Shown here in pieces: positions 17,752-26,303 of a DNA stretch of 64,000 bases. This DNA comes from Opitutaceae bacterium. GTDB lineage: Bacteria; Verrucomicrobiota; Verrucomicrobiia; Opitutales; Opitutaceae. Positions within the stretch are counted from its first letter, which is position 1; each line of letters opens with the position of its first letter. The position numbers and the translations under genes were made by a program. The stretch covers positions 558,001-622,000 of the forward strand of contig JADJTK010000052.1 of assembly GCA_016711225.1 (NCBI GenBank), written 5' to 3'. Under the pieces are notes generated by a model that saw nothing but the letters and a program-made list of their open reading frames with translations, did not search any database and had not been told where the DNA came from.

Positions 17752-18516
17752 TCACGGTGTTGTCACCCGGACCCGCAGGAAGCGGCGCGTGGCAGCGCCG
17801 ATCGGAACGGTGTCTTCGGCGGTGATGGGGCCGGCACCGGGGGCGAAGGTGCGGCCGGGGACCGGTGTCCACGTGATGAGGTCGGGGCTGGACTCGACGA
17901 TGTAGCTCAGGTCGGTGGCCGTGGCGCGGCGGGGGAAGTTCAGCCTGAGCACGCGGGCGGCGCCCTCGCCGATGGTGTCGAGAATGACGGGAGAACCGAA
18001 GGGGCCGCGGGCGGGGAGGGCGAAGGCGTAACGGGCGTAGTTGCTGATCCCGACGCCGTCGGGGTCGGCGAGCGGGCCGGAGACGGCGTCGATCGCGACG
18101 TCGGTTCCGGTGAAGTTCGCGGCGCGCCAGGTGGCGTAGTTGTCGGTGGAGAGGCTGGCCAGATCTCGGCCATAGCTGCCGAAATACGGACTGGCTGGGG
18201 CGAGCGTGTAGGTCGCATCGAGCCCGGGATTGGCGAAGAGGCCGTTGGCGTCGAAGCCCTGGGCCTGCCAGCCGCTCCACGCGGTGGCGGGAATGCCCCA
18301 GTCATACCCGGCGACGGCGCTGCCCGTGGTCCAGACGAGATTGCCATCGAGGTTCACCTTGGTGCCCGCGGTTTGGAACCAGCCCGGGTATTCGTAGTGA
18401 TAACTCCCGCCGGGCTCGTCGACGCGTTTTGGACTGATCGCGTACGGCTTATGGGCCCCGGCGGTGATGAGGTTGCGGTAGACGTTGATGTTGGTGCTCC
18501 CCGGCTCTTCGAGCAC
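17752..18516 (-). CDS. 3' part of a frameshifted secreted beta-helix protein: last beta-helix turns plus shared C-terminal module
   Basis: This 254-residue frame continues the protein encoded at 18354-19682 after a single-base shift near 18515-18532. It begins inside a strand-turn repeat region (PGSTNINVYRNLITAG) and ends with the shared C-terminal module from YATWRAANFTGTDV (about 17755-18142): DPDGVGISNYARYAF, LPARGPFGSP, RRATATDLSYIVESS, RRFLRVRVTTP. It has no start or signal peptide of its own. Reading through requires restoring one base in the GC-rich stretch at the junction. It is therefore either a pseudogene fragment or an intact gene with an assembly error. Confidence 0.8.
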   Translation of the reverse strand: MLEEPGSTNINVYRNLITAGAHKPYAISPKRVDEPGGSYHYEYPGWFQTAGTKVNLDGNLVWTTGSAVAGYDWGIPATAWSGWQAQGFDANGLFANPGLDATYTLAPASPYFGSYGRDLASLSTDNYATWRAANFTGTDVAIDAVSGPLADPDGVGISNYARYAFALPARGPFGSPVILDTIGEGAARVLRLNFPRRATATDLSYIVESSPDLITWTPVPGRTFAPGAGPITAEDTVPIGAATRRFLRVRVTTP

Positions 18517-19682
18517 CCACGAGAGGAGATGGACCCGGCGATCGTGTTGTGATGCATGAATACGTCGCGCAGGTATCCGGGCTGGCCTCCGAGCACCACG
18601 GCCGTACCGCAGTTGTAGATCAGGTTGTGGTCGATCTCGATGGAGCCCTGGCTGTACTGGTTGTAGAGGCCGATGCCGACGGCGCAGTCGCGGACGACGT
18701 TGTTGCGAAAGGTGTTTCGGAAACCGTCGTCCTTGTCGCTGACGCCGCGGCCGTCGATGGCGTAGGCGAGGTTGTCCTCGTAGAGCAGATCCTGGACGTC
18801 GTAGAGGGTCGTGCTCGCACCGTGATCGTTCGGATTGGCGAGGTCGAAGAAGGTATTCTCCTGCATCACGATGTTGCGGTAGTGGACTTGGCCCTGGATG
18901 GGTTTTTGCGCGCCATCCCAGAAGAAGATGAAGGCGGGGTTCTCCCAGTCATCGGAAGCGGCGTTGTGCATCGTATTCTTCCGCCAGATGACATTCTCCA
19001 GGAGGCCGGCGTCGCAGCTGAACAGCCAACGATGGTCGTTGGCGTCGAAGGTGAAGCCCTGGAAAAGCAGGCGGTTGCCACCGTTGATCCAGATGGAGCC
19101 GGAGCCGGAGCCGGTGCCGATGACGGTGACCGCGTCGCCGGGGTAGGCGAGGAAGCGGCCGCAGTTGCTGGAGTTGATGGACATCGCTTCCGGGTAGGTG
19201 CCGGCCTTGACGTAGATGTAGCTGCTGGTGCCGGCATGGGCGCTGGCGTAGGCGAGGGTGGCCCAGGGCGAGGCTTCAGTGCCGGTGTTGAGATTACTGC
19301 CGGTGGCTGCGACGAAGCGAAATGCGCTGCGCTCAGCGGCGACGGAGAAGTTGTGCGTGAGGGAAGCGTTGCGCGTGTCCGTGATCGAAACACGCACCGC
19401 CCGGGCGGGTGCTTCAGCCGCAGGCGCCCAACGGATCTCGCCGGTGCGCGGATGAATGGTCATGCCGGCAGGGCCGTCGAGCAGAGCGAACGTGTAGGGA
19501 TAGACTCCACCTCGGACCGCCACACGGTAGTTGTATTCCACGCCCGGAAGTGCCTTGTCGAGGTCCCAGCTCAGGACCTGGAGCGCCCAGCCGGGCTCGT
19601 TGGCCGTGATGGTGGCGGCGTGGCCTTGAGGGAGAGGCAGAAGGAGAAATGCAGTGAGGGCGAGGAGGCGGAGGAACGGCAT
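18354..19682 (-). CDS. 5' part of a frameshifted secreted beta-helix protein (Ig-like plus pectate-lyase-like fold)
   Basis: ATG 19682 starts a signal peptide (MPFLRLLALTAFLLLPLPQ, cleavage after HAA). A He_PIG-like Ig domain follows (about residues 25-120: ALLDGPAGMTIHPRTGEIRW). From about 130 a right-handed parallel beta-helix begins (FVAATGSNLNTGTEASPWAT, IYVKAGTYPEA, then repeated N-rich turns such as ENVIWRKNTMHN and EIDHNLIYNCGT). This fold is typical of polysaccharide lyases and pectin-active enzymes, but I see no clear catalytic signature. The sense reading ends near residue 390 (MHHNTIAGSI); what follows is out-of-frame and the protein continues at 17752-18516. The frame is open upstream to 19859 but without a better start. 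Confidence 0.8.
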   Translation of the reverse strand: MPFLRLLALTAFLLLPLPQGHAATITANEPGWALQVLSWDLDKALPGVEYNYRVAVRGGVYPYTFALLDGPAGMTIHPRTGEIRWAPAAEAPARAVRVSITDTRNASLTHNFSVAAERSAFRFVAATGSNLNTGTEASPWATLAYASAHAGTSSYIYVKAGTYPEAMSINSSNCGRFLAYPGDAVTVIGTGSGSGSIWINGGNRLLFQGFTFDANDHRWLFSCDAGLLENVIWRKNTMHNAASDDWENPAFIFFWDGAQKPIQGQVHYRNIVMQENTFFDLANPNDHGASTTLYDVQDLLYEDNLAYAIDGRGVSDKDDGFRNTFRNNVVRDCAVGIGLYNQYSQGSIEIDHNLIYNCGTAVVLGGQPGYLRDVFMHHNTIAGSISSRGCSKSRGAPTSTSTATSSPPGPISRTRSVQNASTSPAGVITTNTRAGSKPRAPR

Positions 19683-20115
19683 GGGTAGAGTCTTGGTGTG
19701 GGGAGAGTCGACTGAGCGGTGGTATCTCAGGGAGCTGAAGGCGAGTGCCTGGAAACGGAGCTGCGGGAGTGCAAACGGAAGGAGCAATGAACGCGGCGCT
19801 GAAGGAAGCACCTCCAGCGAGCTTCGAAGTGGCGGGCGAGCAGTATCGACGGAGGGCAAGATTGATGAAGCGCACCTGCGCCCCGAAGAATACTGGGAAA
19901 TCGTGCGCGGACGCTCCGTCGGTGAAACTTACACCAGCTTCACGTGGGGAGTGTCCTGTGCGGCCGCGATGGCCAGGCTGGGCCCGAGTCCTAGGCCCGC
20001 AGGGTGGAGGAGGAGTGCTAAATGGCTGCGCCAGCCGGTTACGCGGAATCTGAACGACTGCGTCGTCCAGCTACGAGGAAGCAGAGGGCTGAATGGCTTC
20101 GCCATCCGAGGACGG
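19683..20115. other. Intergenic stretch with decayed sequence
   Basis: No supportable gene. It lies 3' of an orphan C-terminal-module fragment and contains one copy of a 26-bp repeat (20050-20075) that recurs at 31878-31903. The small frames here match no family. Confidence 0.5.
20050..20075. repeat. 26-bp spacer repeat, copy 1 (copy 2 at 31878-31903)
   Basis: CTGAACGACTGCGTCGTCC followed by AGCTACG occurs identically at 31878-31903. Its core ACGAC-TGC-GTCGT is palindromic. In copy 2 it overlaps the stop codon (31899-31901) of the rhamnogalacturonan-lyase-like gene, so it marks the spacer between array members; in copy 1 it lies 3' of an orphan module. Confidence 0.75.
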
Positions 20116-20345
20116 TCACGGGGCGGTGACGCGGACGCGTAGAAACGACACGTGGCCGTGTCCATCGAAACGGAGGCCTGCGCGGTGACCGGACCGGAGC
20201 CGGGGCCATAGACTTGGCGAGCAACGGGTGTCCACGTGATCAGGTCGTTGCTTGTCTCAAGGGTGTAGCTCACGTCGCTGGCGGAGGCGCGGCGGGGAAA
20301 GCTCAGCCTAAGCACGCGGTTGGCGCCATCGCCGACGGTGTCGAT
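20116..20345 (-). pseudogene. Orphan fragment of the shared C-terminal module
   Basis: Only the second half of the module remains: IDTVGDGANRVLRLSFP, RRASASDVSYTLETSNDLIT, GPVTAQASVSMDTATCRF. The final RVRVTAP plus stop is present only after a one-base shift near 20135. In front of it there is no enzyme, no DPDG segment and no signal peptide; the preceding residues (CTFAREWY) do not belong to the module. This is a remnant of an array gene that has been lost. The spacer 20346-20555 holds nothing I can support. Confidence 0.8.
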
Positions 20346-20555
20346 GTACCACTCGCGCGCGAAGGTGCAGGGAATGAACGCGATGGCGCAGCACAGGGCG
20401 AGGCGTTCGTCGCGGCGGCGTTGGCCGCGGTGACGGTGACGCGCAGCGCGAGGACGGAGAGGATCCGGCGGACTAGGCGGAGGTGAAGGGCAGTGTTCCG
20501 CGGCGGCCGAACGGTCGGCGGAACGCGAGCGGAGTTCGGGCCCGGGGCTGTGGCG

Positions 20556-22883
20556 CTACGGCGTGAGTCGGGCGGCGACCTGGAATGTGTCGAGCACGCC
20601 GAGGAAACTGCCGTCGCGGCTGAAAGCCATCATCTTCACCGTGCAGGTTTGTCCCGAGACCTCGACTTTCACGTACTCGTTGACCAGACCGTGGTTGATG
20701 GTTGCGGGCACATTGCTGTAGCCGCCGACGGTGATATGTGGCCAGTCGTAGACGAGCGGCGCGGCGGTATCCAACCAGCTGCCACCGCCGGTGGTGATGT
20801 AGGAGACACCGTTGAGCTGCCCGCGTTCGTAGGCGTGGGTGTGTCCGCTGAAGAGAATGGCGGCGCCGGCCTGTTCGAGGTACGGAGTGAGCTCGGTGCG
20901 CAGCCAGACCGATCCGCTAAACGCGCGTTCACACCAGGGCGGCATGTGGATGAACGCGAAGATGAAGCGCGCGGACTTCGCCGCGGGGGACTGAAGGTCC
21001 TGGCGCACCCAGCCGGCGACATCGCTGGTGGCGCTGAGGTGGTCGATGCAGACGAAATGGCAGCCGGCGTAGTCGAAGGAGAAGCTGCCGTAGCCCGGCC
21101 CCTGGCCGGCGCGGTCTTTGCTCGGGAGATCGACGTAAGACCGAAGCAACGACGAAATGCCGCCGTCGTGATTGCCCCACGCGACGTAGAACGGTACGTG
21201 TTCGCCGATGAGCCGGACCGGACGTTCGACGAAATACGGCCAGACGTGGCCGGCTCTGTTGCCTTCCTCGGCGAGATCGCCGGTGGTGACGGCGAAGTCG
21301 ACGCGCTCGGTTTCGACCATGTGCCGCATGAACGAGTTCGTCGGTTCGTTGGGGTTTGTTGGATTGCTGTTGGCGCCCTGGCTGTCGCCCCAGACCGCGA
21401 AGGAGAAATCCGCGGCCGTGTCTGGCGCGGTCTTGAAGGTCTGGTCCGGCGTGACCTGTGCGCCGCTGTGGACGCGGAAGTGATAGGTCGTGCCCGGTTG
21501 GAGACCGGTGAGCACGGCCTTGTGTACGACGGTGCCGGCGGAGGTGCCGGCACCAGCAGCGATGCGGCTTGTGCCGTAGGCGGTCGTGATGCCGTACTCG
21601 ATCGAGTCGGCCGCCGGCAGATCGGCTTCCCACATGACCGTGATTCCGTCGGTCTTCACGTTCTGGAGGTAAGGCAAGGTGAGCAGCGAACCGCCGGGTG
21701 GGGCAAGGTCGCCCAGCGCGGCGACCTCGGCGTCGCTCAAGGCGCGATCGAACAACGCGATCGCGCTGAGGTCGACGGGCAGGCGCGTGTTTTGCTCGCC
21801 AGCGAGGACGAGCAGGCGCGAGAGCAGCGCGAAGCGCCCAGGGTAGCCGCGGAGGATGTTCTTGCCGTCGAGGTAGATGTCGTAGCGCGCGCCGTTGTCG
21901 ACGACGAGCGCGAGCCGATACCAGCGATTGTTTCTCAAGGTCGTGATGCTGAAGCCGGCCGCGAAGCTCCCGATGCCGCCGGTGGTGCCGATGAAACAAT
22001 CGCTATTGTCGTTGTTGTTGTTGGCCGGCGTGGTCTGGAGGAGGCTGTTCATTTTCCCGATCGCGGGCACGCGTAGGTCCAGCACGACCGTCCAGCGGTT
22101 CACGTTGGGGCCCCCGCCGTTGGCGGCGATGCCGTGGTCGACGGTGAGGAAGTCGGTCGTGGCCAAGGTGAGCGCGCCATCGGCATTTCCGGGACCGGCA
22201 GCGAGTCCCGGAGAACCGGTGACGGTGAGCGGCTTGCCGATCAGGGCGGCGTAGGGCGCGGCGGGGTTGTCGAAGGTCCAGAGGCCGACGGGCAGCGGCG
22301 TGGGTTGGACGTGGAGGGCCGCGGGCTGGCTGGCGACGACGCCGCCGGCGTTGCGCACGGTCACGGTGAACGCGGCGCCTTCATTGGCAGTCGTCACAGA
22401 ACTGGTCGTGTAGGTGGCTCCGGTGGCGCCCACGATGGCAACGCCGTTGCGATACCATTGGTAGGCGAGCGGCGCGGCGCCCGTGGCTTCGGCGGAGAAG
22501 GTGGTCGAAAAGCCGTTGGGGACCGTCTGGTCGGCCGGTGCGAGCGAGAGACCCGGCGCGACGACGGCGGCATCGAAGGCGGCTGCGCGCCAGAACAGGC
22601 GAGTCGGTGGGGTCGCGCCCGCAGCGATTACTGTCGTGGCGAGATCGGCGCCGGCGAACGCGTCCGGCAGCCATGACCAGGTGGCGAGATCGGTCGACGT
22701 TTCGAGAAAGTAGCGTTTGCCGGTCTCCCCCGGCCAATGGAGCACGAGAGCGCCGGTGCCGTCGCGTTGGAGCGTGGCTGGGAAGGGGCCGACGCTTGTG
22801 GCGGCGGTGAGCGCGCTGGCGAGCACTGCGAACACGCCGGCGAGAAACCTGCGTGAGTGGGGAGGATGGGGCCGGGGATGCAT
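20556..22883 (-). CDS. Secreted metallophosphoesterase with Ig, LamG-like and phosphatase N-terminal domains
   Basis: A 775-residue secreted protein; ATG 22883 gives a signal peptide (RRFLAGVFAVLASALTAATS). In order: a beta segment resembling the second half of the array module (about 38-75, RYFLETSTDLATWSWLP); an Ig-like domain (YQWYRNGVAIVGATGATYTT); a LamG/concanavalin-like domain (VGLWTFDNPAAPYAALIGKP onwards); a purple-acid-phosphatase-type FN3 (YLQNVKTDGITVMWEADLPA); and a calcineurin-like phosphoesterase with FAVWGDSQ, TTGDLAEEGN, WGNHDGG, FIHMPPW and FSGHTHAYERG as metal-binding motifs. It should hydrolyse phosphate esters outside the cytoplasm. Unlike its neighbours it does not end in the shared module. 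The frame is open upstream to 23399, but that part is not protein-like. Confidence 0.9.
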   Translation of the reverse strand: MHPRPHPPHSRRFLAGVFAVLASALTAATSVGPFPATLQRDGTGALVLHWPGETGKRYFLETSTDLATWSWLPDAFAGADLATTVIAAGATPPTRLFWRAAAFDAAVVAPGLSLAPADQTVPNGFSTTFSAEATGAAPLAYQWYRNGVAIVGATGATYTTSSVTTANEGAAFTVTVRNAGGVVASQPAALHVQPTPLPVGLWTFDNPAAPYAALIGKPLTVTGSPGLAAGPGNADGALTLATTDFLTVDHGIAANGGGPNVNRWTVVLDLRVPAIGKMNSLLQTTPANNNNDNSDCFIGTTGGIGSFAAGFSITTLRNNRWYRLALVVDNGARYDIYLDGKNILRGYPGRFALLSRLLVLAGEQNTRLPVDLSAIALFDRALSDAEVAALGDLAPPGGSLLTLPYLQNVKTDGITVMWEADLPAADSIEYGITTAYGTSRIAAGAGTSAGTVVHKAVLTGLQPGTTYHFRVHSGAQVTPDQTFKTAPDTAADFSFAVWGDSQGANSNPTNPNEPTNSFMRHMVETERVDFAVTTGDLAEEGNRAGHVWPYFVERPVRLIGEHVPFYVAWGNHDGGISSLLRSYVDLPSKDRAGQGPGYGSFSFDYAGCHFVCIDHLSATSDVAGWVRQDLQSPAAKSARFIFAFIHMPPWCERAFSGSVWLRTELTPYLEQAGAAILFSGHTHAYERGQLNGVSYITTGGGSWLDTAAPLVYDWPHITVGGYSNVPATINHGLVNEYVKVEVSGQTCTVKMMAFSRDGSFLGVLDTFQVAARLTP

Positions 22884-23038
22884 GGACCGGCGCGATGCCG
22901 GATCCGCAATTTCGCATCTCCACAAAGCCGGCGGCAACCCGGCATGCGGATACCAGACGCGCCGGGTGGCAATCTTACGGGAGCTTAACGGAATGGATGA
23001 GGTTCGGGTGGGTCTTGGGGAGCCCAAGCCGACGGCAG

Positions 23039-23215
23039 CTATGGCGCCGCGGTGGAGATCGCGCCGAGGTATTGCTGATTCGACGGGTCGGGGACGTAGA
23101 GGACGGCGAGACCACCGTCCCAGCCCACGCTGCCGTGCACGTCCTGGAAGTCCGCCTGCATGAAGTCGAACGTGGTCGTCCAGGCGGTGCCGCTGTAGTA
23201 GGCGCCAGGCGCCCC
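23039..23215 (-). pseudogene. C-terminal remnant of an unidentified protein
   Basis: A short frame ends with a protein-like segment (AYYSGTAWTTTFDFMQADFQ, then GLAVLYVPDPSNQQYLGAI) and a stop. Upstream residues become Arg/Pro-rich and non-coding. No start is associated with it. It looks like the tail of a deleted gene between two array members; I do not recognise the family. Confidence 0.45.
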
Positions 23216-23298
23216 CCACGGACGTTTGCGACATCTCCACCACCCACCGCAAAGGCGCGTTGGTTCCACGGGGAGCGCGAGCGCGCCCAAGGTAGGGC

Positions 23299-26106
23299 TC
23301 AGGGAACCGTCGTGACCCGGACACGCAGGAACCGGCGGGCGGCGGCGCCCATCGCGACGGAGTCCTGGGCGGTGACGCGGGCGGGCGTGCCGGGGACAAG
23401 AGTCGTGGCCGTGGCCCAGGTCACGAGGTCGGTACTGGCCTCGACGACGTAGCGAAGGTCGGTGGCCGTGGTGCGGCGGTTGAACGAGAGCGTCAGGTAG
23501 CTCGCACCGGCGGAGGTGGCTGTGCCGAGGGTGATCGGGTTCGCGACGGGACCGCGGGCGGGAAGGCCGTGGGCGTAGCGTTGAAGATTGGTGACGCCGG
23601 CGCCGTCGGGATCGGCCAGCGGACCGGAGACGGCGTCGTTGGAGGCTTCGGGCCCGAGGAAGGACTCGGCGCGCCAGGCCGCGTAGGTGCCGGGCGTTCC
23701 AGTGGTGACGGTGAGGGTGGCGGCGTTGCTCGTGGCCGTACCGAGGGGGTTTCTGGCGACGCAGCGGAACCTGTCGTTCGTCATCATCGCCGTTGTCGTT
23801 TTGACACCAAGGTTCGCGGTTTGGACTCCGACGTAGGTCGCGCTTTCGGTGAGGTCAGACCAAGTGGAGCCGGCGTTGGTCGAGCGCTGCCAGAGGTAGG
23901 TTGGAGCGGTTTCGCCGGTCGCCGCGACGGTGAAGGTGGCGGTCGTACCGGCGGCGACGCTCGCGTTCTGCGGCTGGGTGCCGAACCACGGCAGGCCGGG
24001 GGTAATGGTGAGGATCGTCGTGCCGCTGATGACCGAGCCGAGGGCGTTGGTGGCGATGCAGCGGAAACGCTGGCCAGTCATCGCCGGCGTCGGGGCGGCG
24101 AGCAACATGGTCGTCGCGGTGACGCGCAACGTGCTGGCGGTCTCGGTCATGTTCGCCCAGGTGGCGCCGTTGTCGACCGAGGTTTGCCAGGCATAGGTCG
24201 GCGCGGGGTTTCCCTCGGCTGTGACGATGAGCTGTACGTCGTCGCCGTAGCGGACGGAGGTGTCGTAGGTGTCGATGACGATCACCGGTGCCGCGGTGGC
24301 GCTCATGATCGTGTTGAAGCGGGCTTTCGCGGGCAGCACGCCGGCGACGGGATTGGTCGAGTTCTCGGGAGTCACCCACGGCCACGCGGTCGCGCCGAAG
24401 AACGCCGGCTTGGCCGGGAGGTAGAGGGAATTGGGCAGCGCGTGGTCCGGCGTGGCCGCGTCCCACTTGATCGTCTTGGTGACGAAATCGTAGTTGCCGT
24501 GGAGGAGGGCGGTGGTGCGCACCTGCGCGTCGGTCGTGCCGCCGTCGACGCCCAGCGACCACATCGGGACGTGAACCTCCTGGCCGTCGTAGTTCTCGAC
24601 GAACGCGGTCTGCGGGGACGTCCAGGACGAGCGCGGGTTGGTGAGCAGTGTCATGTCAGACGCCCCGAGGACGTTGCCGACGAAGTTGTAGTAGAGGTGC
24701 GCCGTGGCGATGCCGACGGCGTTGCGATTGCCGGCGTCCTCGAAGTAGAAGGTGCGGGGGACGTCGGCGCCGTCGATGAAGGAGAACGAGAAGGTGGGGA
24801 ACGACCAGGCGGCGGTGCGGCGGGTGGTGAGGTTGTTGCGGAAGGCGGTGATGTAGATGGAATTTCCCCAGGTGGAATCGCCGGAGAAGGCGTAGCTCTC
24901 GTTGCCCTCGAAGAGCTCGTAATGGGGGGTGGTATAGTGGGAGGCGTTCAGGCCGACTTCGTTCATGGCGGGGTAGTTGCCGCCCCAGCCGTCCTGCATG
25001 TAGTTGTATCCAATTACGTTGCCGCCACCGCTGGCGCGCATGACCATGACCTTGTTGAAATTCCAGGAGATGCAGTTCTCGACGAGGTTGTCCGCCGCGT
25101 AGTAGCCGACGACGAGCCCGTAGCCGTAGCCGCCCGGATACGGCCAGATGGTGGAATGGAGGAAAGAGTCGCGGACGGTGCAACGGAACGTGCCGTCGAG
25201 GTTGACGCTGCCGCCGCTGCTGTAGGCGCTTTCGACGTTTCGAACCCAGCAATACTTTGCACCATAGAGGTGGATGTTGCCGCCGCTGTCGCCGCCGTCG
25301 CCGTAAGCGACGTAGAGATCCTCGATGCCGGACCACTGCGTCGGAGCGGTGACGGGCTTGACCTTGTCGCCCAGCCAATAGCGCGCGAGGCGTGACTGGT
25401 CGGCGACGCGAAAGTCCATGTGGAAACTGGTGGTGAACGTGAGCGTGTTGCCGCTGATCGTCTGTATCTCCATCACCTGTCCAATCGGTCGGTCGTATTC
25501 GCTGAACCAACCGCGGGACGGGTCCTTTTCCGGCCCGCCGCCAGGCGAACGGTCCGGGGCTGGGTTCCACCACGATTCGCTGTTGGTGACGTGGTCGATG
25601 ACGACGAGCTCGCCGGGTGCGAACGCAACCTTGGACGGGGTTGCGCCGGTGAGGGTGACGGTGTTGGTGCCTTTCAGCGCGTCGGCGGCGAGGTTGACGT
25701 GATCGCCCTTCTGGACGCCCAAGCCGACGCTGATGACCGGTGTTTGGGTCCCGCGTGGCTTCACCAGTTTCGTTTGTTCGGGTCCGGCGCCGCGCAACGT
25801 GATGTTTGCCCGCTCCATCCGGAGCCCGCCGCCTGTGATGTTGAACGTGCCCGGCCCGAGCAGCACGACCTGGTTCGCCGGGCAATCGTCGAGTGCCGTC
25901 TGAATGGCGGCGGTGTCGTCGAGGGTGCCGCCGCGTGGCGTGAGCGTGTGGTAGATTGTGGTGCGGCTCGGGATGCCGCCATTGAGGTCGACGCCGGGCT
26001 GCCAGGCTGTACGGCGGGCGGTGGGGATGATTTCGGCTGAGACGTTGGAGCAAACGGCGGCCGCGAGGATGAGACAACGGAGGGAGAACGAAACACAGGT
26101 GTTCAT
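23299..26106 (-). CDS. Secreted pectate-lyase-superfamily beta-helix protein with two Ig-like domains and shared C-terminal module
   Basis: A 935-residue secreted protein; ATG 26106 gives a signal peptide (NTCVSFSLRCLILAAAVCSN). Residues about 30-520 form a pectate_lyase_3-type right-handed beta-helix: the entry motif GGTLDDTAAIQTALDDCPAN, then GPGTFNITGGGLRMERANIT and long runs of strand-turn repeats (RDSFLHSTIWPYPGGYGYGL, NVIGYNYMQDGWGG). Two Ig-like domains follow (about 610-700 and 705-795, each with the TYAWQTSVDNGATW or TYLWQRSTNAGSTW type strand). The shared module ends the protein from YAAWRAESF. It is divergent from a LacI-type regulator 197 bp away and may be its target. There is no Shine-Dalgarno sequence before the start. 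Confidence 0.9.
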   Translation of the reverse strand: MNTCVSFSLRCLILAAAVCSNVSAEIIPTARRTAWQPGVDLNGGIPSRTTIYHTLTPRGGTLDDTAAIQTALDDCPANQVVLLGPGTFNITGGGLRMERANITLRGAGPEQTKLVKPRGTQTPVISVGLGVQKGDHVNLAADALKGTNTVTLTGATPSKVAFAPGELVVIDHVTNSESWWNPAPDRSPGGGPEKDPSRGWFSEYDRPIGQVMEIQTISGNTLTFTTSFHMDFRVADQSRLARYWLGDKVKPVTAPTQWSGIEDLYVAYGDGGDSGGNIHLYGAKYCWVRNVESAYSSGGSVNLDGTFRCTVRDSFLHSTIWPYPGGYGYGLVVGYYAADNLVENCISWNFNKVMVMRASGGGNVIGYNYMQDGWGGNYPAMNEVGLNASHYTTPHYELFEGNESYAFSGDSTWGNSIYITAFRNNLTTRRTAAWSFPTFSFSFIDGADVPRTFYFEDAGNRNAVGIATAHLYYNFVGNVLGASDMTLLTNPRSSWTSPQTAFVENYDGQEVHVPMWSLGVDGGTTDAQVRTTALLHGNYDFVTKTIKWDAATPDHALPNSLYLPAKPAFFGATAWPWVTPENSTNPVAGVLPAKARFNTIMSATAAPVIVIDTYDTSVRYGDDVQLIVTAEGNPAPTYAWQTSVDNGATWANMTETASTLRVTATTMLLAAPTPAMTGQRFRCIATNALGSVISGTTILTITPGLPWFGTQPQNASVAAGTTATFTVAATGETAPTYLWQRSTNAGSTWSDLTESATYVGVQTANLGVKTTTAMMTNDRFRCVARNPLGTATSNAATLTVTTGTPGTYAAWRAESFLGPEASNDAVSGPLADPDGAGVTNLQRYAHGLPARGPVANPITLGTATSAGASYLTLSFNRRTTATDLRYVVEASTDLVTWATATTLVPGTPARVTAQDSVAMGAAARRFLRVRVTTVP

Positions 26107-26303
26107 GGCGAGGATCGACGCGTAGTGCGTGGGTCCCTGCAACGGAAGGACGCTGAAATTCACCCGTTTGCACACGGGGGATTTTACGGATGATTCCCGA
26201 ACGCGAGATTGCGCCCGCATGCGGTGGGGCGTCGCATTGTCGGCCCGTCCGGTGGACGCGCTCCATGGTGGAGCGCGGGTGCCGGACGGCAGGCGCAATC
26301 CGA

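Noticed and set aside
26163..26178. CCCGT-six bases-ACGGG inverted repeat between the beta-helix gene and the LacI gene
   Set aside because: The arms are only five bases in GC-rich sequence. It may be a LacI operator, but the symmetry is too short to support a call.
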